From a virus: DNA of 64,000 nucleotides. Location: IMG/VR virus record IMGVR_UViG_3300035212_003113, positions 62,001-126,000 of that record; one strand, written 5' to 3'. The notes beneath the pieces are model-generated. The model saw only the letters and a list, made by a program, of their open reading frames with translations, made no database searches and had not been told where the DNA came from. Shown here piece after piece: positions 38,746-47,077 of the stretch. The stretch's first letter is position 1. Each line of letters begins with the position of its first letter. Both the position numbers and the translations under genes were made by a program.

Positions 38746-39519
38746 ATGAAGGAAATCCTTAATAAGCTTGCTGCATTGGCAGACGAAGCAGACACCGCCG
38801 GCCACGCCGAAGTAGCCAATCAGATTGACGGAATAATCAAGACTTTTGCAGCAGATGGCGGAGACCCTGAAGCCGTTGCTCCAATGATCAAAGATTTTGA
38901 AGCGCCACCCGTCTTTGTGCCTAACAGAGGCATAATGTTCATCAGAAAGTACGAAGAGTACAAGAAACTATCTGATGAGGATAAGAAGAAGTTCTTGGCA
39001 GCAAATCCCGACTTCGTTAAAGACAAAGGCCATCTTGTTCCTCCAACTTCTAAAGAAGTAGATGACGCCTTTAAATCAGTTGTCAAAACGAAGGTTTATC
39101 AGGATGCGAACAAGGCTCCATCAGTAAAAGATCAGCACGAGAAAGCTCGTCAGCAGATGGAGCAGATTGCAAAGCTCTATACTGATATAGGTCGGCCAGC
39201 TCCATTTACTGTCCCGGCTTCTGGCCAGGCAACTGGTCAGCAGATTCTGGACTTCTTAAATAAGGCCGGTAAAGGCGGGCCGCTTGCAAGCTGGAGTGAT
39301 ATGTTTGCGCGCCTAAATGAAATCAAGGGCGATGCGCATCTATTCGCCCTTGATATGAAGAAGGATCCATTTGGCAAGGATTCTACCACTATGGTTGCCG
39401 ATAATGAGTTTAAGTCGCTGCCGCCTGACTATTTCAAAGCGAAAGCCCCTGGAGAAATGGATTTCTTGCCAGGAGAGGTAGAGGGCAAAGGGCCGCCAAA
39501 GCCCCCGCGCGGAATGTGA
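38746..39519 (+). CDS. KEAD-motif protein, possible virion or core protein
   Basis: 257 residues. 'MKEILNKLAALADEADTAGH' then 'AEVANQIDGIIKTFA' is the third copy of the N-terminal module. The body is Lys/Asp/Pro-rich and partly disordered, with helical blocks ('DQHEKARQQMEQIAKLYTDI') and a Pro/Gly tail. Followed directly by the strongest terminator in the window, so the unit is probably separately and strongly transcribed. An internal virion role is inferred. Confidence 0.7.
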   Translation: MKEILNKLAALADEADTAGHAEVANQIDGIIKTFAADGGDPEAVAPMIKDFEAPPVFVPNRGIMFIRKYEEYKKLSDEDKKKFLAANPDFVKDKGHLVPPTSKEVDDAFKSVVKTKVYQDANKAPSVKDQHEKARQQMEQIAKLYTDIGRPAPFTVPASGQATGQQILDFLNKAGKGGPLASWSDMFARLNEIKGDAHLFALDMKKDPFGKDSTTMVADNEFKSLPPDYFKAKAPGEMDFLPGEVEGKGPPKPPRGM

Positions 39520-39520
39520 A

Positions 39521-39548
39521 AAAAAGAGCGCTGCAAGGCGCTCTTTTT
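39521..39548. terminator. bidirectional intrinsic terminator
   Basis: AAAAAGAGCGC (39521-39531) and GCGCTCTTTTT (39538-39548) form a perfect 11-bp stem with a TGCAAG loop. The A and T runs give a U-tract on both strands. It serves the + gene ending at 39519 and the convergent - gene ending at 39547. Confidence 0.9.
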
Positions 39549-40194
39549 ATTTGGGCAGCATTTGTACCAGCAGGTCGCCCACTTGTGGGCGATATGCCTC
39601 AAGGGCTCGCTTGCCCCGCAACTGACTGGCATTCAGTACATAAAGCTTGATGCCGGCATCCTTGGCCATGCGCGTTTTACGAGCATCATTCCTAAGAGTC
39701 TTTATGAACTTGCCCCAGTCGCCACGTACCGGATAGTAGTGGTAAGCGCCGTGGATCTCAATGCCGAGCTTTAGCTGAGGGAAATAGATGTCGATCTCAG
39801 CTCCGATAGCACTGTTATCGCCGAACAGAACTTCGATCCCAGGAAACTGCTCCTTAATAAATTCCTCTAGCTGAGTCTCTAATATAGAGCGGGTATTGAA
39901 TTTCTTGCCTACGTAGTTTGACCAGATCGTCCCGCACTCTGGCGAGCAAAAGATATTGCCGCTCTTGGACTTGCGGTGCTCAGACATCAGTCGCGTCACA
40001 GGCTTATTGCAGATCTTGCAAGGCATAGTGATCCGGCGCTGATAATTCAGGACACGGCAATCCCGTGAACAAAACAGCTTTTTAGTTAAACCGTTGCGCA
40101 GCTTCCACAATGCAGAATGACGAGGCACAAAAGAAATGTGACACTGAGAGCATTCCTGAGCTTCCGCCGCTGATTTAAACAGCACAAAATCCAT
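39547..40194 (-). CDS. zinc-finger Vsr/EDxHD-like endonuclease (free-standing homing type)
   Basis: 215 residues on the minus strand; ATG 40194 has GGAAAG seven bases upstream (GTG 40239 possible). Two or three CxxC zinc sites come first ('CSQCHISF', 'CKICNKP', 'CSPECGTIW'). A PD-(D/E)xK-like domain follows: 'SAIGAEIDIYFPQLKLGIEI' then 'IKTLRNDARKTRMAKDAGIK', the Vsr-fold pattern of phage homing endonucleases. Opposite orientation and a flanking terminator suggest insertion between 38746 and 40249. Confidence 0.8.
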   Translation of the reverse strand: MDFVLFKSAAEAQECSQCHISFVPRHSALWKLRNGLTKKLFCSRDCRVLNYQRRITMPCKICNKPVTRLMSEHRKSKSGNIFCSPECGTIWSNYVGKKFNTRSILETQLEEFIKEQFPGIEVLFGDNSAIGAEIDIYFPQLKLGIEIHGAYHYYPVRGDWGKFIKTLRNDARKTRMAKDAGIKLYVLNASQLRGKRALEAYRPQVGDLLVQMLPK

Positions 40195-40248
40195 ACGTTC
40201 TTTCCAGTTTATTGCTAGCCTGACCCTACCCCTTACCACGGATAACCC

Positions 40249-40953
40249 ATGAGCAAGTATACCTCTAACATCCTCAAAATCCTTGACAATGGCGATCTCC
40301 CCGAGGGCTTGCGGGCCTCTAGCCCTGCCAAGATTTCTCTAAAGAAAAACAATGCATTCGCCATTCCTGCTGGCAAAGCTTTTGCCTGCATTGGCGAAAC
40401 CGAGGTCTGTGCCAGCAAGTGCTATGCCAAAAAGGGCAACCATACCTGGCCAGCGGTACAGAATCTGCTTGCCAAGAATTGGGCGCTACTCCGGCACTTC
40501 GAGAGCAACGGGGACAATGAAGGCGCTGTTCGTGCGCTGCTCGCTATCATCCCAGAAAAGCAGCAGTTGTTCCGCATCCACGAATCCGGCGACTTCTTTT
40601 CACAGTGGTATGTAGATGTGTGGGCTGAGGCAATTGCTGCGCGCCCCAATACGCAATTCTGGTTCTACACTCGCTCGTTTAATCTAAATTTCTCTGCAAT
40701 GAAGAGTCTGCCAAATGTCACTTGTTGGGCCAGCACGGACTCAGCTAACAGCGAAGCCGCCACGGCTTTTGTTGCCGCGCACACTTTCTTCCGTCATGCA
40801 TACGGCCCGATCAACAAAGGCGAAGACAAGCCTGATAATTCATTCTTCTGCCCTGCGACGGTGGGCAAGCTGGAAACGGCAGGTGCGTGCGAGAAGTGCC
40901 GTCTGTGCACTGATAATCGCACGACCCGCCACGTTGCATTCCGAGCACACTGA
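40249..40953 (+). CDS. GP88-family phage protein
   Basis: 234 residues. 'GETEVCASKCYAKKG' (about 49-63), 'LFRIHESGDFFSQWYVDVW' (near 107-125), 'FWFYTRSFNLN' (near 138) and terminal 'CEKCRLC' are hallmarks of the family of mycobacteriophage L5 gp88, with conserved Cys clusters. Biochemical function is unknown; an Fe-S or zinc centre is plausible. The start lies just before the minus-strand nuclease start region, so both may be expressed from the same gap. Confidence 0.82.
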   Translation: MSKYTSNILKILDNGDLPEGLRASSPAKISLKKNNAFAIPAGKAFACIGETEVCASKCYAKKGNHTWPAVQNLLAKNWALLRHFESNGDNEGAVRALLAIIPEKQQLFRIHESGDFFSQWYVDVWAEAIAARPNTQFWFYTRSFNLNFSAMKSLPNVTCWASTDSANSEAATAFVAAHTFFRHAYGPINKGEDKPDNSFFCPATVGKLETAGACEKCRLCTDNRTTRHVAFRAH

Positions 40954-41280
40954 ATGAAGCTGTGGCTGGCAGAGCTAATCGAAAGCATAACGCAGAGTTG
41001 TAACCGCAAGCCGACAAGGCTCAATATTTCACTGGACCCGAAGCATGTTCGCGAAGCTATTGTATGGCTAAATGATGATGGCAGTCCTTTTGCCAAATAT
41101 TACTGCGCACTGCGCAAACTAAAGACATACTCAAGCGACGCGACTCATGAAACGCTGTTTTATGATTCTGGTCAAATAGCACAAATAACTCAAACCGCCC
41201 CCGGCACGATGACTACCGAGTGTTTTGATCGTGATGGGAATCCTGTACACTTTGCAGATTTTAATGAACTGAGGACTTGA
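40954..41280 (+). CDS. unknown protein, MKL start
   Basis: 108 residues starting directly after the GP88 stop. 'MKLWLAELIESITQSCNRKP' helix, basic middle, and a C-terminal 'CFDRDGNPVHFADF' strand pair. No family recognised. It lies just ahead of rIIA. Confidence 0.65.
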   Translation: MKLWLAELIESITQSCNRKPTRLNISLDPKHVREAIVWLNDDGSPFAKYYCALRKLKTYSSDATHETLFYDSGQIAQITQTAPGTMTTECFDRDGNPVHFADFNELRT

Positions 41281-41284
41281 CAAA

Positions 41285-43417
41285 ATGAAGCAAGATAGCA
41301 ATGGTTTCGATGTAGAGCGCAACGGCAACTTTAACTCCTCAAAGTTCGGCATCAAGAGTGCGTCAGATATGGTGCACATCTTTTCCGTGCTCCGTAGCAA
41401 GCTTTATTCTGACAAGGTGCTCGCGGTTTGCCGCGAGTATGCTACCAACGCTTGCGATGCGCATATTGACGCTGGCATCCCTGATCAGCCTATTCGCATC
41501 ACGCTGCCCAATCACAATGATCTGTTCTTCCGGGTTCGTGACTTCGGCAAAGGTTTGGACGAGGAGGGTATCCGCGAAGTCTATTGCATGTATGGCGCTT
41601 CAACAAAGCGCAACTCGAATGCATTCAATGGTCAGATGGGATTCGGTAGCAAGTCGGCATTCGCTTACACGGACTTCTGGCAGATCAATTCACACTGCAA
41701 CGGCACGAAGATCTCCTACAGCGTTTTTCTGGACGAGAGCGGTCTCGGCGAAGTTAGCGAGCTGGCTCGTGAGCCGACGCTAGAGACCGGTGTCGAGATT
41801 GTTATTCCGGTAGATTCATCCGACGTAGGCGACTTCCATAGTCGCGCCCGCGATCTATATCGCTGGTTTCGCATCAAACCGGAGATTATTGGAGCCCAGG
41901 TCAGCATTGAGCAGCCGACTATTTCTATTGATCTTGGTGACGTAAAGATCATAAAAGATCGCCAATCTGATCCGATGGCCATCATGGGCAACGTTGGCTA
42001 TCCCGTAGATATCTCAAAGATGCTTTTTGATCAGTACGATACAAAAGGAAATGTTAATCGCCTGAATCAGCAGGACAGCGAATGGCTGCGTTGGCGCTGT
42101 TCTAACCTTGTCATGCATTTTGAGATTGGCGAGCTACAGATGGCCGCCAGCCGCGAAGCCCTGGAATACAAGGACTCTACTACTAAGGCCATCATCCGCA
42201 AGCTGACTGGCGTGCGTGATCGCGCAAATGCCAAGGTAAATGCCGCTGTGCTCGCAGAGACAAATCTTAAGGCAGCTCTGCGCAAGGCGAATGAGCTACA
42301 GTATATCTCGAACAGTGGTATCGAGAGCATCGTATCTAGTGACAAGATCATCTGGCAGGGCAAGACGTGGGAAGCTCGGCCATGCATTGATGATCATTGC
42401 TTTGCCTCTGTTATCGAGGTATATCGTTCTGGCAGCCGTTTCGCCGCTCGTCCCATGGATGTGCTGAGTAAGGAGCGCATCAACCCTCTGAACAATTTCA
42501 TCGTGCTCATGGACACTGACCGTGCTGTTTGCGTGTCACGCGCAAAGTACCTTGCGGCGCAGACGCGCGCTAGCGTAACTATTCTTGTGCCAGCACCTAC
42601 CAAGGTAGATGGCGCCAAGAAGTGGATGGAGAATAATATCAATGGCGATCTGTTCGTGCTTGCTAGCCAGTGCGAAGATCCTGAGATCGCCGACTCTACC
42701 GAAGACGAAGACAAGCCACTTGTTCGCGCTCGGCGTGCTCCTACGAAGGTAGACGCGGCCAAGCGAGCCGCTATCTATCTGACGCCTGTTCGCAACTCTT
42801 TTGACCGTTCGGCCAAAAGCAAGAACTGGAATACAGTAGAGTTCGACGCCAACAGGCTAAATCTTATTATCCAGATCGAGAGTTTCGCACCAAAAGGTTT
42901 TGGAGATAATCCTGAGCCGCGCAATCTCGCAGCGGACTTTGATCACCTGGTTACAGCCGGTGTTCTTCCAGTAAACGCATGCCTGCTTGGCGTGCGCACC
43001 GCAGATCTGGATAAGGCTAAGGAAGACGGCTGCCTTCTGCTGTCGGACGTATTGCGCGAGGCTGGTACGCGGTTTCAGGAGCAGGCCGGCCTATTCGATT
43101 CAATCAACATGTCTGGCGAGCAAAAGCGCATAATGGTCTTTGCCAAGAAGGCCGGCGCTCCAATGTTCTTCGACCCAGAGACAACAGAAGGCAGCGCTGC
43201 TTCGAAAAAGCTAGGCATTCTTCTATCGTCTCGCCTGGGTCGTAGCCTTGGCATCGGTCGAGGCGAGTACATTTCTGACGTTCCAAAAGAGACTTATATT
43301 GCTATCCTCGAGACATTCCCGATGCTGCGACTTGTCAATATGTGGGATTTGGCTCGTGGCGGCCACGAGCCAACAGTAGTAAATTACATGAAAACAGTTC
43401 TTGCTGCGGGTAATTGA
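41285..43417 (+). CDS. rIIA: rIIA-like membrane-associated protein
   Basis: 710 residues, similar to T4 rIIA (725). A GHKL-ATPase-like N-terminus is present: 'CREYATNACDAHIDAG' (43-58), 'FRVRDFGKGLDEEGIREVY' (near 78-96) and 'NGQMGFGSKSAFAY' (near 112-125). In T4, rIIA with rIIB counters lambda RexAB-type exclusion. The middle holds repeated 'PTKVDGAKK/PTKVDAAKR' segments. Followed 3 bases on by rIIB, as in T4. Confidence 0.9.
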   Translation: MKQDSNGFDVERNGNFNSSKFGIKSASDMVHIFSVLRSKLYSDKVLAVCREYATNACDAHIDAGIPDQPIRITLPNHNDLFFRVRDFGKGLDEEGIREVYCMYGASTKRNSNAFNGQMGFGSKSAFAYTDFWQINSHCNGTKISYSVFLDESGLGEVSELAREPTLETGVEIVIPVDSSDVGDFHSRARDLYRWFRIKPEIIGAQVSIEQPTISIDLGDVKIIKDRQSDPMAIMGNVGYPVDISKMLFDQYDTKGNVNRLNQQDSEWLRWRCSNLVMHFEIGELQMAASREALEYKDSTTKAIIRKLTGVRDRANAKVNAAVLAETNLKAALRKANELQYISNSGIESIVSSDKIIWQGKTWEARPCIDDHCFASVIEVYRSGSRFAARPMDVLSKERINPLNNFIVLMDTDRAVCVSRAKYLAAQTRASVTILVPAPTKVDGAKKWMENNINGDLFVLASQCEDPEIADSTEDEDKPLVRARRAPTKVDAAKRAAIYLTPVRNSFDRSAKSKNWNTVEFDANRLNLIIQIESFAPKGFGDNPEPRNLAADFDHLVTAGVLPVNACLLGVRTADLDKAKEDGCLLLSDVLREAGTRFQEQAGLFDSINMSGEQKRIMVFAKKAGAPMFFDPETTEGSAASKKLGILLSSRLGRSLGIGRGEYISDVPKETYIAILETFPMLRLVNMWDLARGGHEPTVVNYMKTVLAAGN

Positions 43418-43419
43418 AA

Positions 43420-44166
43420 ATGCTTTCACATATCGTTTCCAACTCAGGCATAACCGTTGTCTTTGACGACGGTCCAAAGATGCTGCACAAGAGTTCTGCC
43501 AGATACCAGGAAGCTCTTGATGCCCTTAAAAGCAGTGACATCTCAACGCTTAGAGAGATAATGGATCCGCGAGGAGCCATTAAGAAATACTCTAATAATG
43601 AGCTTAGCTTTGAAGAAGACGGCAGCCTTTCATTTGAAGGGCTGCGCCTTGGCAGCAAGCTAGAGTCGCTTCTCAAGTCATGCATGAGTCGAGGTCTTCC
43701 CTGGGAAGTAATAGCTCGATTCGCTACCAACTGCCTTGCAAATCCATCTACACGGGCACATAGCGAGATCGAGTCGCTGCTAAGTATCGAAAATCTGCCT
43801 ATTACGGAAGATGGATGTTTCTTAGCGTATAAGCTTGCAACAGTGGATGGCCTTGATGCGGATCACGGAATCTTTGATTGCTCGCCAGGCAAAACAGTTG
43901 AGTACCCGAGAAACAAAATCTCTAGGCATTCCAAGAAAGGTCCAGAGCGCGGATTGTCGGCTGGTGGCAAGGCTTATACCAACTCTGGATTTGTTGGCAA
44001 AACACTAGTGGTGAAGATAAATCCTGCTGATGTAATTGGCGTATATATGCATCCGTATAGGGAAGCAGTAGTATGCCGGTTCTCTGTGGTAAAAGAAGGC
44101 GCTCTAGACTTCGCGTCTGATATCGTAGACTCTACCACTTTAGAGCCGCTGCGGCAAGTGAAGTAA
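43420..44166 (+). CDS. rIIB: rIIB-like protein
   Basis: 248 residues from ATG 43420 (TTG 43414 overlaps the rIIA stop). 'LPITEDGCFLAYKLA' (near 123-137), 'DCSPGKTVEYPRNKI' and 'KINPADVIGVYMHPYREAVV' follow the T4 rIIB C-terminal pattern. T4 rIIB is longer (312), so the N-terminal region is reduced. Partner of rIIA. Followed by repeat copy 11. Confidence 0.88.
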   Translation: MLSHIVSNSGITVVFDDGPKMLHKSSARYQEALDALKSSDISTLREIMDPRGAIKKYSNNELSFEEDGSLSFEGLRLGSKLESLLKSCMSRGLPWEVIARFATNCLANPSTRAHSEIESLLSIENLPITEDGCFLAYKLATVDGLDADHGIFDCSPGKTVEYPRNKISRHSKKGPERGLSAGGKAYTNSGFVGKTLVVKINPADVIGVYMHPYREAVVCRFSVVKEGALDFASDIVDSTTLEPLRQVK

Positions 44167-44171
44167 CAGGA

Positions 44172-44212
44172 GGCGGCCGGCCTAAAACCGGCCGCCCCCG
44201 ATCCTGCTGGGC
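44172..44212 (+). repeat. two-hairpin intergenic element, copy 11
   Basis: Perfect 9-bp stem GGCGGCCGG (44172-44180)/CCGGCCGCC (44188-44196) with a CCTAAAA loop. GCCC (44194-44197) can alternatively pair with GGGC (44209-44212) around CCGATCCTGCT. The stem sequence differs at most positions from copy 8 but is fully paired. Confidence 0.88.
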
Positions 44213-44229
44213 ACAGCCCGGAGTGACAA

Positions 44230-44721
44230 TTGCAAAGAGTACCACTTTTGATGAGACTATCTGCTTTCTTTTCTCATGCCAAAAATCCTAAGTTTTGGGA
44301 AGAAGCAGAGAGAGCGCACCTGCTTATCTCTAGGCTAAATAATGGGATTTGCTCTAATTCGCTTACGCACCAATTTCTTAAAAAGGCAGCAACCGATATA
44401 GAAGATAGAGTTGCATTCAACGCTTCTCCCGTATGCTGCTATCTTTATGGTGCGTGGTCAGCTCTATCTGAGCAAACAAAGAATCACACTGAGTCTGGTT
44501 ATGAACCAGACGATAGGTATCTGCTGTCACTTGAGAGCGCCAATGATCATATCTTCTGGCGGGTAATGCCATATTTAAATTCAACTGACTTCAACAAAAC
44601 GCTTGACCTGTTTCCTGTTATCTATAACAATGTCAGCGCTACATTTGCTTCAGGCAATGCCTGTCACATAGACATGGATGATCTAATTGTTAAAAAGTTT
44701 AGCGAAATGCCGGGTATGTAA
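44230..44721 (+). CDS. unknown helical protein (TTG start)
   Basis: 163 residues from TTG 44230, with CGGAG (44219-44223) upstream; ATG 44251 is possible. Helical, with 'WEEAERAHLLISRLNNGICS' and Cys pair 'CCYLYGAW'. No domain recognised. Overlaps the next gene by one base. Confidence 0.65.
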   Translation: MQRVPLLMRLSAFFSHAKNPKFWEEAERAHLLISRLNNGICSNSLTHQFLKKAATDIEDRVAFNASPVCCYLYGAWSALSEQTKNHTESGYEPDDRYLLSLESANDHIFWRVMPYLNSTDFNKTLDLFPVIYNNVSATFASGNACHIDMDDLIVKKFSEMPGM

Positions 44722-45050
44722 TGAAGCTGCATGAAATGCATTTAATCCACTCTCTTATGGAGACACACGAGCTGTCTAACCATATTAGCTCTGAAAAACT
44801 AAATGGGCAGCGAGTGCATGTTATTACCGGACCCGGACGCATGATTATGCTAACAAAGCATCCACACCATTTTCATATATCTATGAACTATGATTCACGT
44901 CCTGTTAATGTAGAGCTGGATCTTAATCTTAATCTAGTGTCGCTAGATACTGGCAAATGGTCTCTTTCTGATGAAGACCTGATTCTTCGCAAAGATTTTG
45001 AGGAAAAAGTTAAGAGCTGGCTGCCTGCCGGACTAGGTTTTGGAAAATAA
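44721..45050 (+). CDS. unknown protein, MKL start
   Basis: 109 residues. 'MKLHEMHLIHSLMETHELSN' is a His/Met-rich helix, followed by beta strands ('VNVELDLNLNLVSLDTGKWS'). Unknown function. Followed by a 132-base gap with no gene that I can support; it holds only a weak GC-rich dyad near 45092-45112. Confidence 0.65.
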   Translation: MKLHEMHLIHSLMETHELSNHISSEKLNGQRVHVITGPGRMIMLTKHPHHFHISMNYDSRPVNVELDLNLNLVSLDTGKWSLSDEDLILRKDFEEKVKSWLPAGLGFGK

Positions 45051-45182
45051 CGCTTAATAATTTACCCATAATAGTTTCCCAGTCTAGGAGCCGAGCGCGC
45101 AGCGCCCGGCAATTAAATCGGCTAAGTTGACTGCAATCGGCACAAGTAGGCCAATATAAATCGCTAACAGGTCAATATTCTC

Positions 45183-45653
45183 ATGAAGAAATATAACGCA
45201 TTTGCATACTGCACATTTCCTGCTGAAATAGAGAGCGCATTTCCGCGGTTTGGACGTATTCTTAATGACGACTTTACCCGTCCGCATGCCTCTCTTGTCT
45301 ATATACCAGGGCTTAGCGCAAGTGAAGTTGGCAAAGTCGCCGCTGCCGTAGAGATGCTGGCAAAACGTTTGCAGCCATTTCAGATATCATTTGGAGACAC
45401 TAAGTGCTTCGAGTCAAACAGTGATAGCGTTCCATGGTATGTAGAAGTAAAGGGCGAAGGTTTCCTGCGATTGCGGGAGGCGTTGCTTTCCGTCATTGAT
45501 TCGCTCGATGTCGAAATAAATGAGAAATTTGACAGCTTTGTTCCACATGCCACGCTACAATACATGAAGCCAGGCGAGAGTTATGAGGGCAAATCGCCGT
45601 CAGGCGATTGCACCATAAGTGATGTTCACTTTGCCTTCAAAGAAGCAGAGTAG
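45183..45653 (+). CDS. 2H phosphoesterase (2'-5' RNA ligase/cyclic phosphodiesterase family)
   Basis: 156 residues with the two HxT/S motifs 'PHASLVYI' (about 34-41) and 'PHATLQYM' (about 121-128), spaced as in the 2H superfamily. T4 NrdC.1, bacterial ThpR and related enzymes cut 2',3'-cyclic or 2'-5' linkages. With two RNA ligases and a cREC protein elsewhere in the window, a role in RNA end processing or in defusing oligoadenylate-type signals is plausible. Confidence 0.85.
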   Translation: MKKYNAFAYCTFPAEIESAFPRFGRILNDDFTRPHASLVYIPGLSASEVGKVAAAVEMLAKRLQPFQISFGDTKCFESNSDSVPWYVEVKGEGFLRLREALLSVIDSLDVEINEKFDSFVPHATLQYMKPGESYEGKSPSGDCTISDVHFAFKEAE

Positions 45654-45698
45654 GCGGCGCCGGCCCTAAAGTCGGACCCGCCCGATCCGGTAGAGCGG
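45653..45698 (+). repeat. two-hairpin intergenic element, copy 12
   Basis: Stem 1 CCGGC (45660-45664)/GTCGG (45671-45675) with CCTAAA loop (one G-U). Stem 2 CCGC (45678-45681)/GCGG (45695-45698), while CCGCC (45678-45682) could instead pair with GGCGG (45653-45657). GATCCGG variant in the loop. Confidence 0.82.
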
Positions 45699-45756
45699 AC
45701 GGGGTGCCCGGCACCGGATCGCAAGTCTTTTTATAGCAACCAGCAACGGAGTAGCC

Positions 45757-45993
45757 ATGGAAATGATCTCGATCCCGCAGCGCTTTATCGTTTACCAGAA
45801 TGCAGACCCGGATGTGATCGACGAGTTCACAGTAGTTTATCCGGATGGAGCAGTATTCCTTTTCGACTCACAGGAACCGCATCGACCGCGTTTTCTGTGT
45901 TCTTATAAACACTTCACAAAGGACGAAGAAGATGTATTGATTAATTCTGTGCCAGAGTCGTTACTTGAGGCAATGATCAATCAGGAGATCTGA
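45757..45993 (+). CDS. small unknown protein
   Basis: 78 residues with AACGGAG (45744-45750) before ATG 45757, in a longer leader (about 60 bases) after the element than usual. Acidic, beta-rich ('DEFTVVYPDGAVFLFDSQEP'). Function unknown. Confidence 0.7.
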   Translation: MEMISIPQRFIVYQNADPDVIDEFTVVYPDGAVFLFDSQEPHRPRFLCSYKHFTKDEEDVLINSVPESLLEAMINQEI

Positions 45994-45997
45994 AAAG

Positions 45998-46306
45998 TTG
46001 GAACAGCAGAAATTATCAGCATTGCAACAGCTACAAGCAAAGGCGAAGGCAGCTGGAAGAGCTGCTGTCGTCTCTTCAGAAAACTTTGACGGGCTGGAGG
46101 ATGACGCAAATCAATTCATTCAGCTTGTTCATCAGGCAGCCGATGAAGGATTGTGGGAGATTGATCTCACATTTGATAATCGGTCTGCTACTTATTTAAA
46201 TCGGATAGCAGAAAAGGTTAAAGACGTCCTGTTTGATGTCTTTATCCTGGTAGACGCAGGCAGTCGCAAGATCCAGGCTTCCTGGAAATCTAGCAACGAA
46301 GTTTAA
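45998..46306 (+). CDS. small unknown protein (TTG start)
   Basis: 102 residues from TTG 45998; GGAG (45983-45986) is the likely ribosome site. 'EQQKLSALQQLQAKAKAAGR' coiled N-terminus then 'QLVHQAADEGLWEIDLTFDN'. No recognised family. Confidence 0.65.
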   Translation: MEQQKLSALQQLQAKAKAAGRAAVVSSENFDGLEDDANQFIQLVHQAADEGLWEIDLTFDNRSATYLNRIAEKVKDVLFDVFILVDAGSRKIQASWKSSNEV

Positions 46307-46323
46307 GCCATTTTGGCAGAAAG

Positions 46324-46686
46324 ATGCATACCATGTCGAATACTTTTGATACGAACTATGACCGTACCGTTGTTGTTACCGTAGATGACCTTGTCAAGGA
46401 GAGTGGCAAGCCAGCGCTTCTTGTGAACAAGGCTCTTAAGGATGCTGGATTGCAGTCGGTTGGTACGGTGCGTACTGGCCGCGTAGGCAAGCCCCCGCGC
46501 CTTTTTGACCGTGATCAGTTTCTGCGGGCAATTGCCGCATACGAGGAGCAGCGTACTACGCTTCGTGCTGCTCGTGCCTCTGCTGCTGTTCGCACGGCGC
46601 CAAAAGTTACTGTAAACACAGTACCACCGCCGGCGAATGATGATTCGTCAACTGCCTCATCCGAGGCCGTTGTTTTTGGTGAGTGA
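46324..46686 (+). CDS. putative DNA-binding protein with disordered tail
   Basis: 120 residues (ATG 46333 also possible). 'VTVDDLVKESGKPALLVNKA' then 'GKPPRLFDRDQFLRAIAAYE' (about 19-75) reads as a small winged helix or MerR-like DNA-binding domain, followed by an Ala/Pro/Ser-rich tail. Likely abundant, since codon use is biased to frequent codons. Function inferred. Confidence 0.6.
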   Translation: MHTMSNTFDTNYDRTVVVTVDDLVKESGKPALLVNKALKDAGLQSVGTVRTGRVGKPPRLFDRDQFLRAIAAYEEQRTTLRAARASAAVRTAPKVTVNTVPPPANDDSSTASSEAVVFGE

Positions 46687-46708
46687 ATAAAAGGAATAAG
46701 GAAAAAAC

Positions 46709-46993
46709 ATGAATAAGAAAGTTGTTGCCGCTGTTGTTGCTGTTCTTGTTGCCGTTCTCGGTCTCGTCAAGGTCTTCTCGGGCTCGGATGAGGCTGCTGC
46801 CGCTGCCGTAACGGAGGCCGCTGCCGCCGTTGTTGGCGAGGGTGAGGGCGAAGCTGCCGCTACCGTTACCACGGATTCGGCTGCTCCTGTTGGTGCCGCT
46901 GCTGCTACGGCTGCTACGGCTGCTACGGCCGCTACGGCCGCTACCACGGCTGCCCCAGCCACGGCGCCCGCTGCTGATGCAGCTGCCAAGTGA
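46709..46993 (+). CDS. single-pass membrane protein with Ala/Thr repeat tail
   Basis: 94 residues with AAGGAATAAGG upstream. 'KKVVAAVVAVLVAVLGLVKV' (3-22) is a membrane helix or signal anchor. The remainder is Ala-rich with five AAT-type tripeptides from a 9-base tandem repeat. Low complexity; may be a surface-exposed linker. Function unknown. Confidence 0.6.
   Translation: MNKKVVAAVVAVLVAVLGLVKVFSGSDEAAAAAVTEAAAAVVGEGEGEAAATVTTDSAAPVGAAAATAATAATAATAATTAAPATAPAADAAAK
46904..46948 (+). repeat. 9-base tandem repeat inside the Ala/Thr-rich gene
   Basis: The unit GCTGCTACG (later GCCGCTACG) is repeated about five times in frame, encoding Ala-Ala-Thr. Copies differ only at third positions. Slippage here would alter repeat number without changing frame. 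Confidence 0.75.
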
Positions 46994-46999
46994 AAAAAT

Positions 47000-47016
47000 A
47001 GGGCTATGCCCTCTTT
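47000..47016 (+). terminator. weak terminator-like hairpin
   Basis: AGGGC (47000-47004)/GCCCT (47008-47012) with a TAT loop, preceded by an A-rich run and followed by CTTT. Short stem, so probably leaky. Confidence 0.45.
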
Positions 47017-47029
47017 ACTCCGTGTAAGC

Positions 47030-47076
47030 GGAGGATATAATCCTCCTAGCGGCGAAGAGCCGGAACTAGGAGGATT
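47030..47076 (+). promoter_or_regulatory. candidate RNA thermometer / SD switch of the hsp20 gene
   Basis: AATCCTCCTAG (47039-47049) pairs perfectly over 11 bases with CTAGGAGGATT (47066-47076), which contains the ribosome site AGGAGG for ATG 47078. The loop holds a small CGGC/GCCG hairpin. The same anti-SD strand can pair with GGAGGAT (47030-47036) to form a 7-bp hairpin that frees the ribosome site. Confidence 0.75.
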
Positions 47077-47077
47077 T

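Noticed and set aside
45084-45287. Minus-strand frame ending in a hydrophobic helix
   Set aside because: Most of it is antisense to the 2H phosphoesterase gene and no start codon exists near the hydrophobic part.
46657-46989. Minus-strand Ala/Val-rich 110-residue frame
   Set aside because: It is the mirror of the Ala/Thr-rich + gene; its low-complexity composition comes from the tandem repeat.
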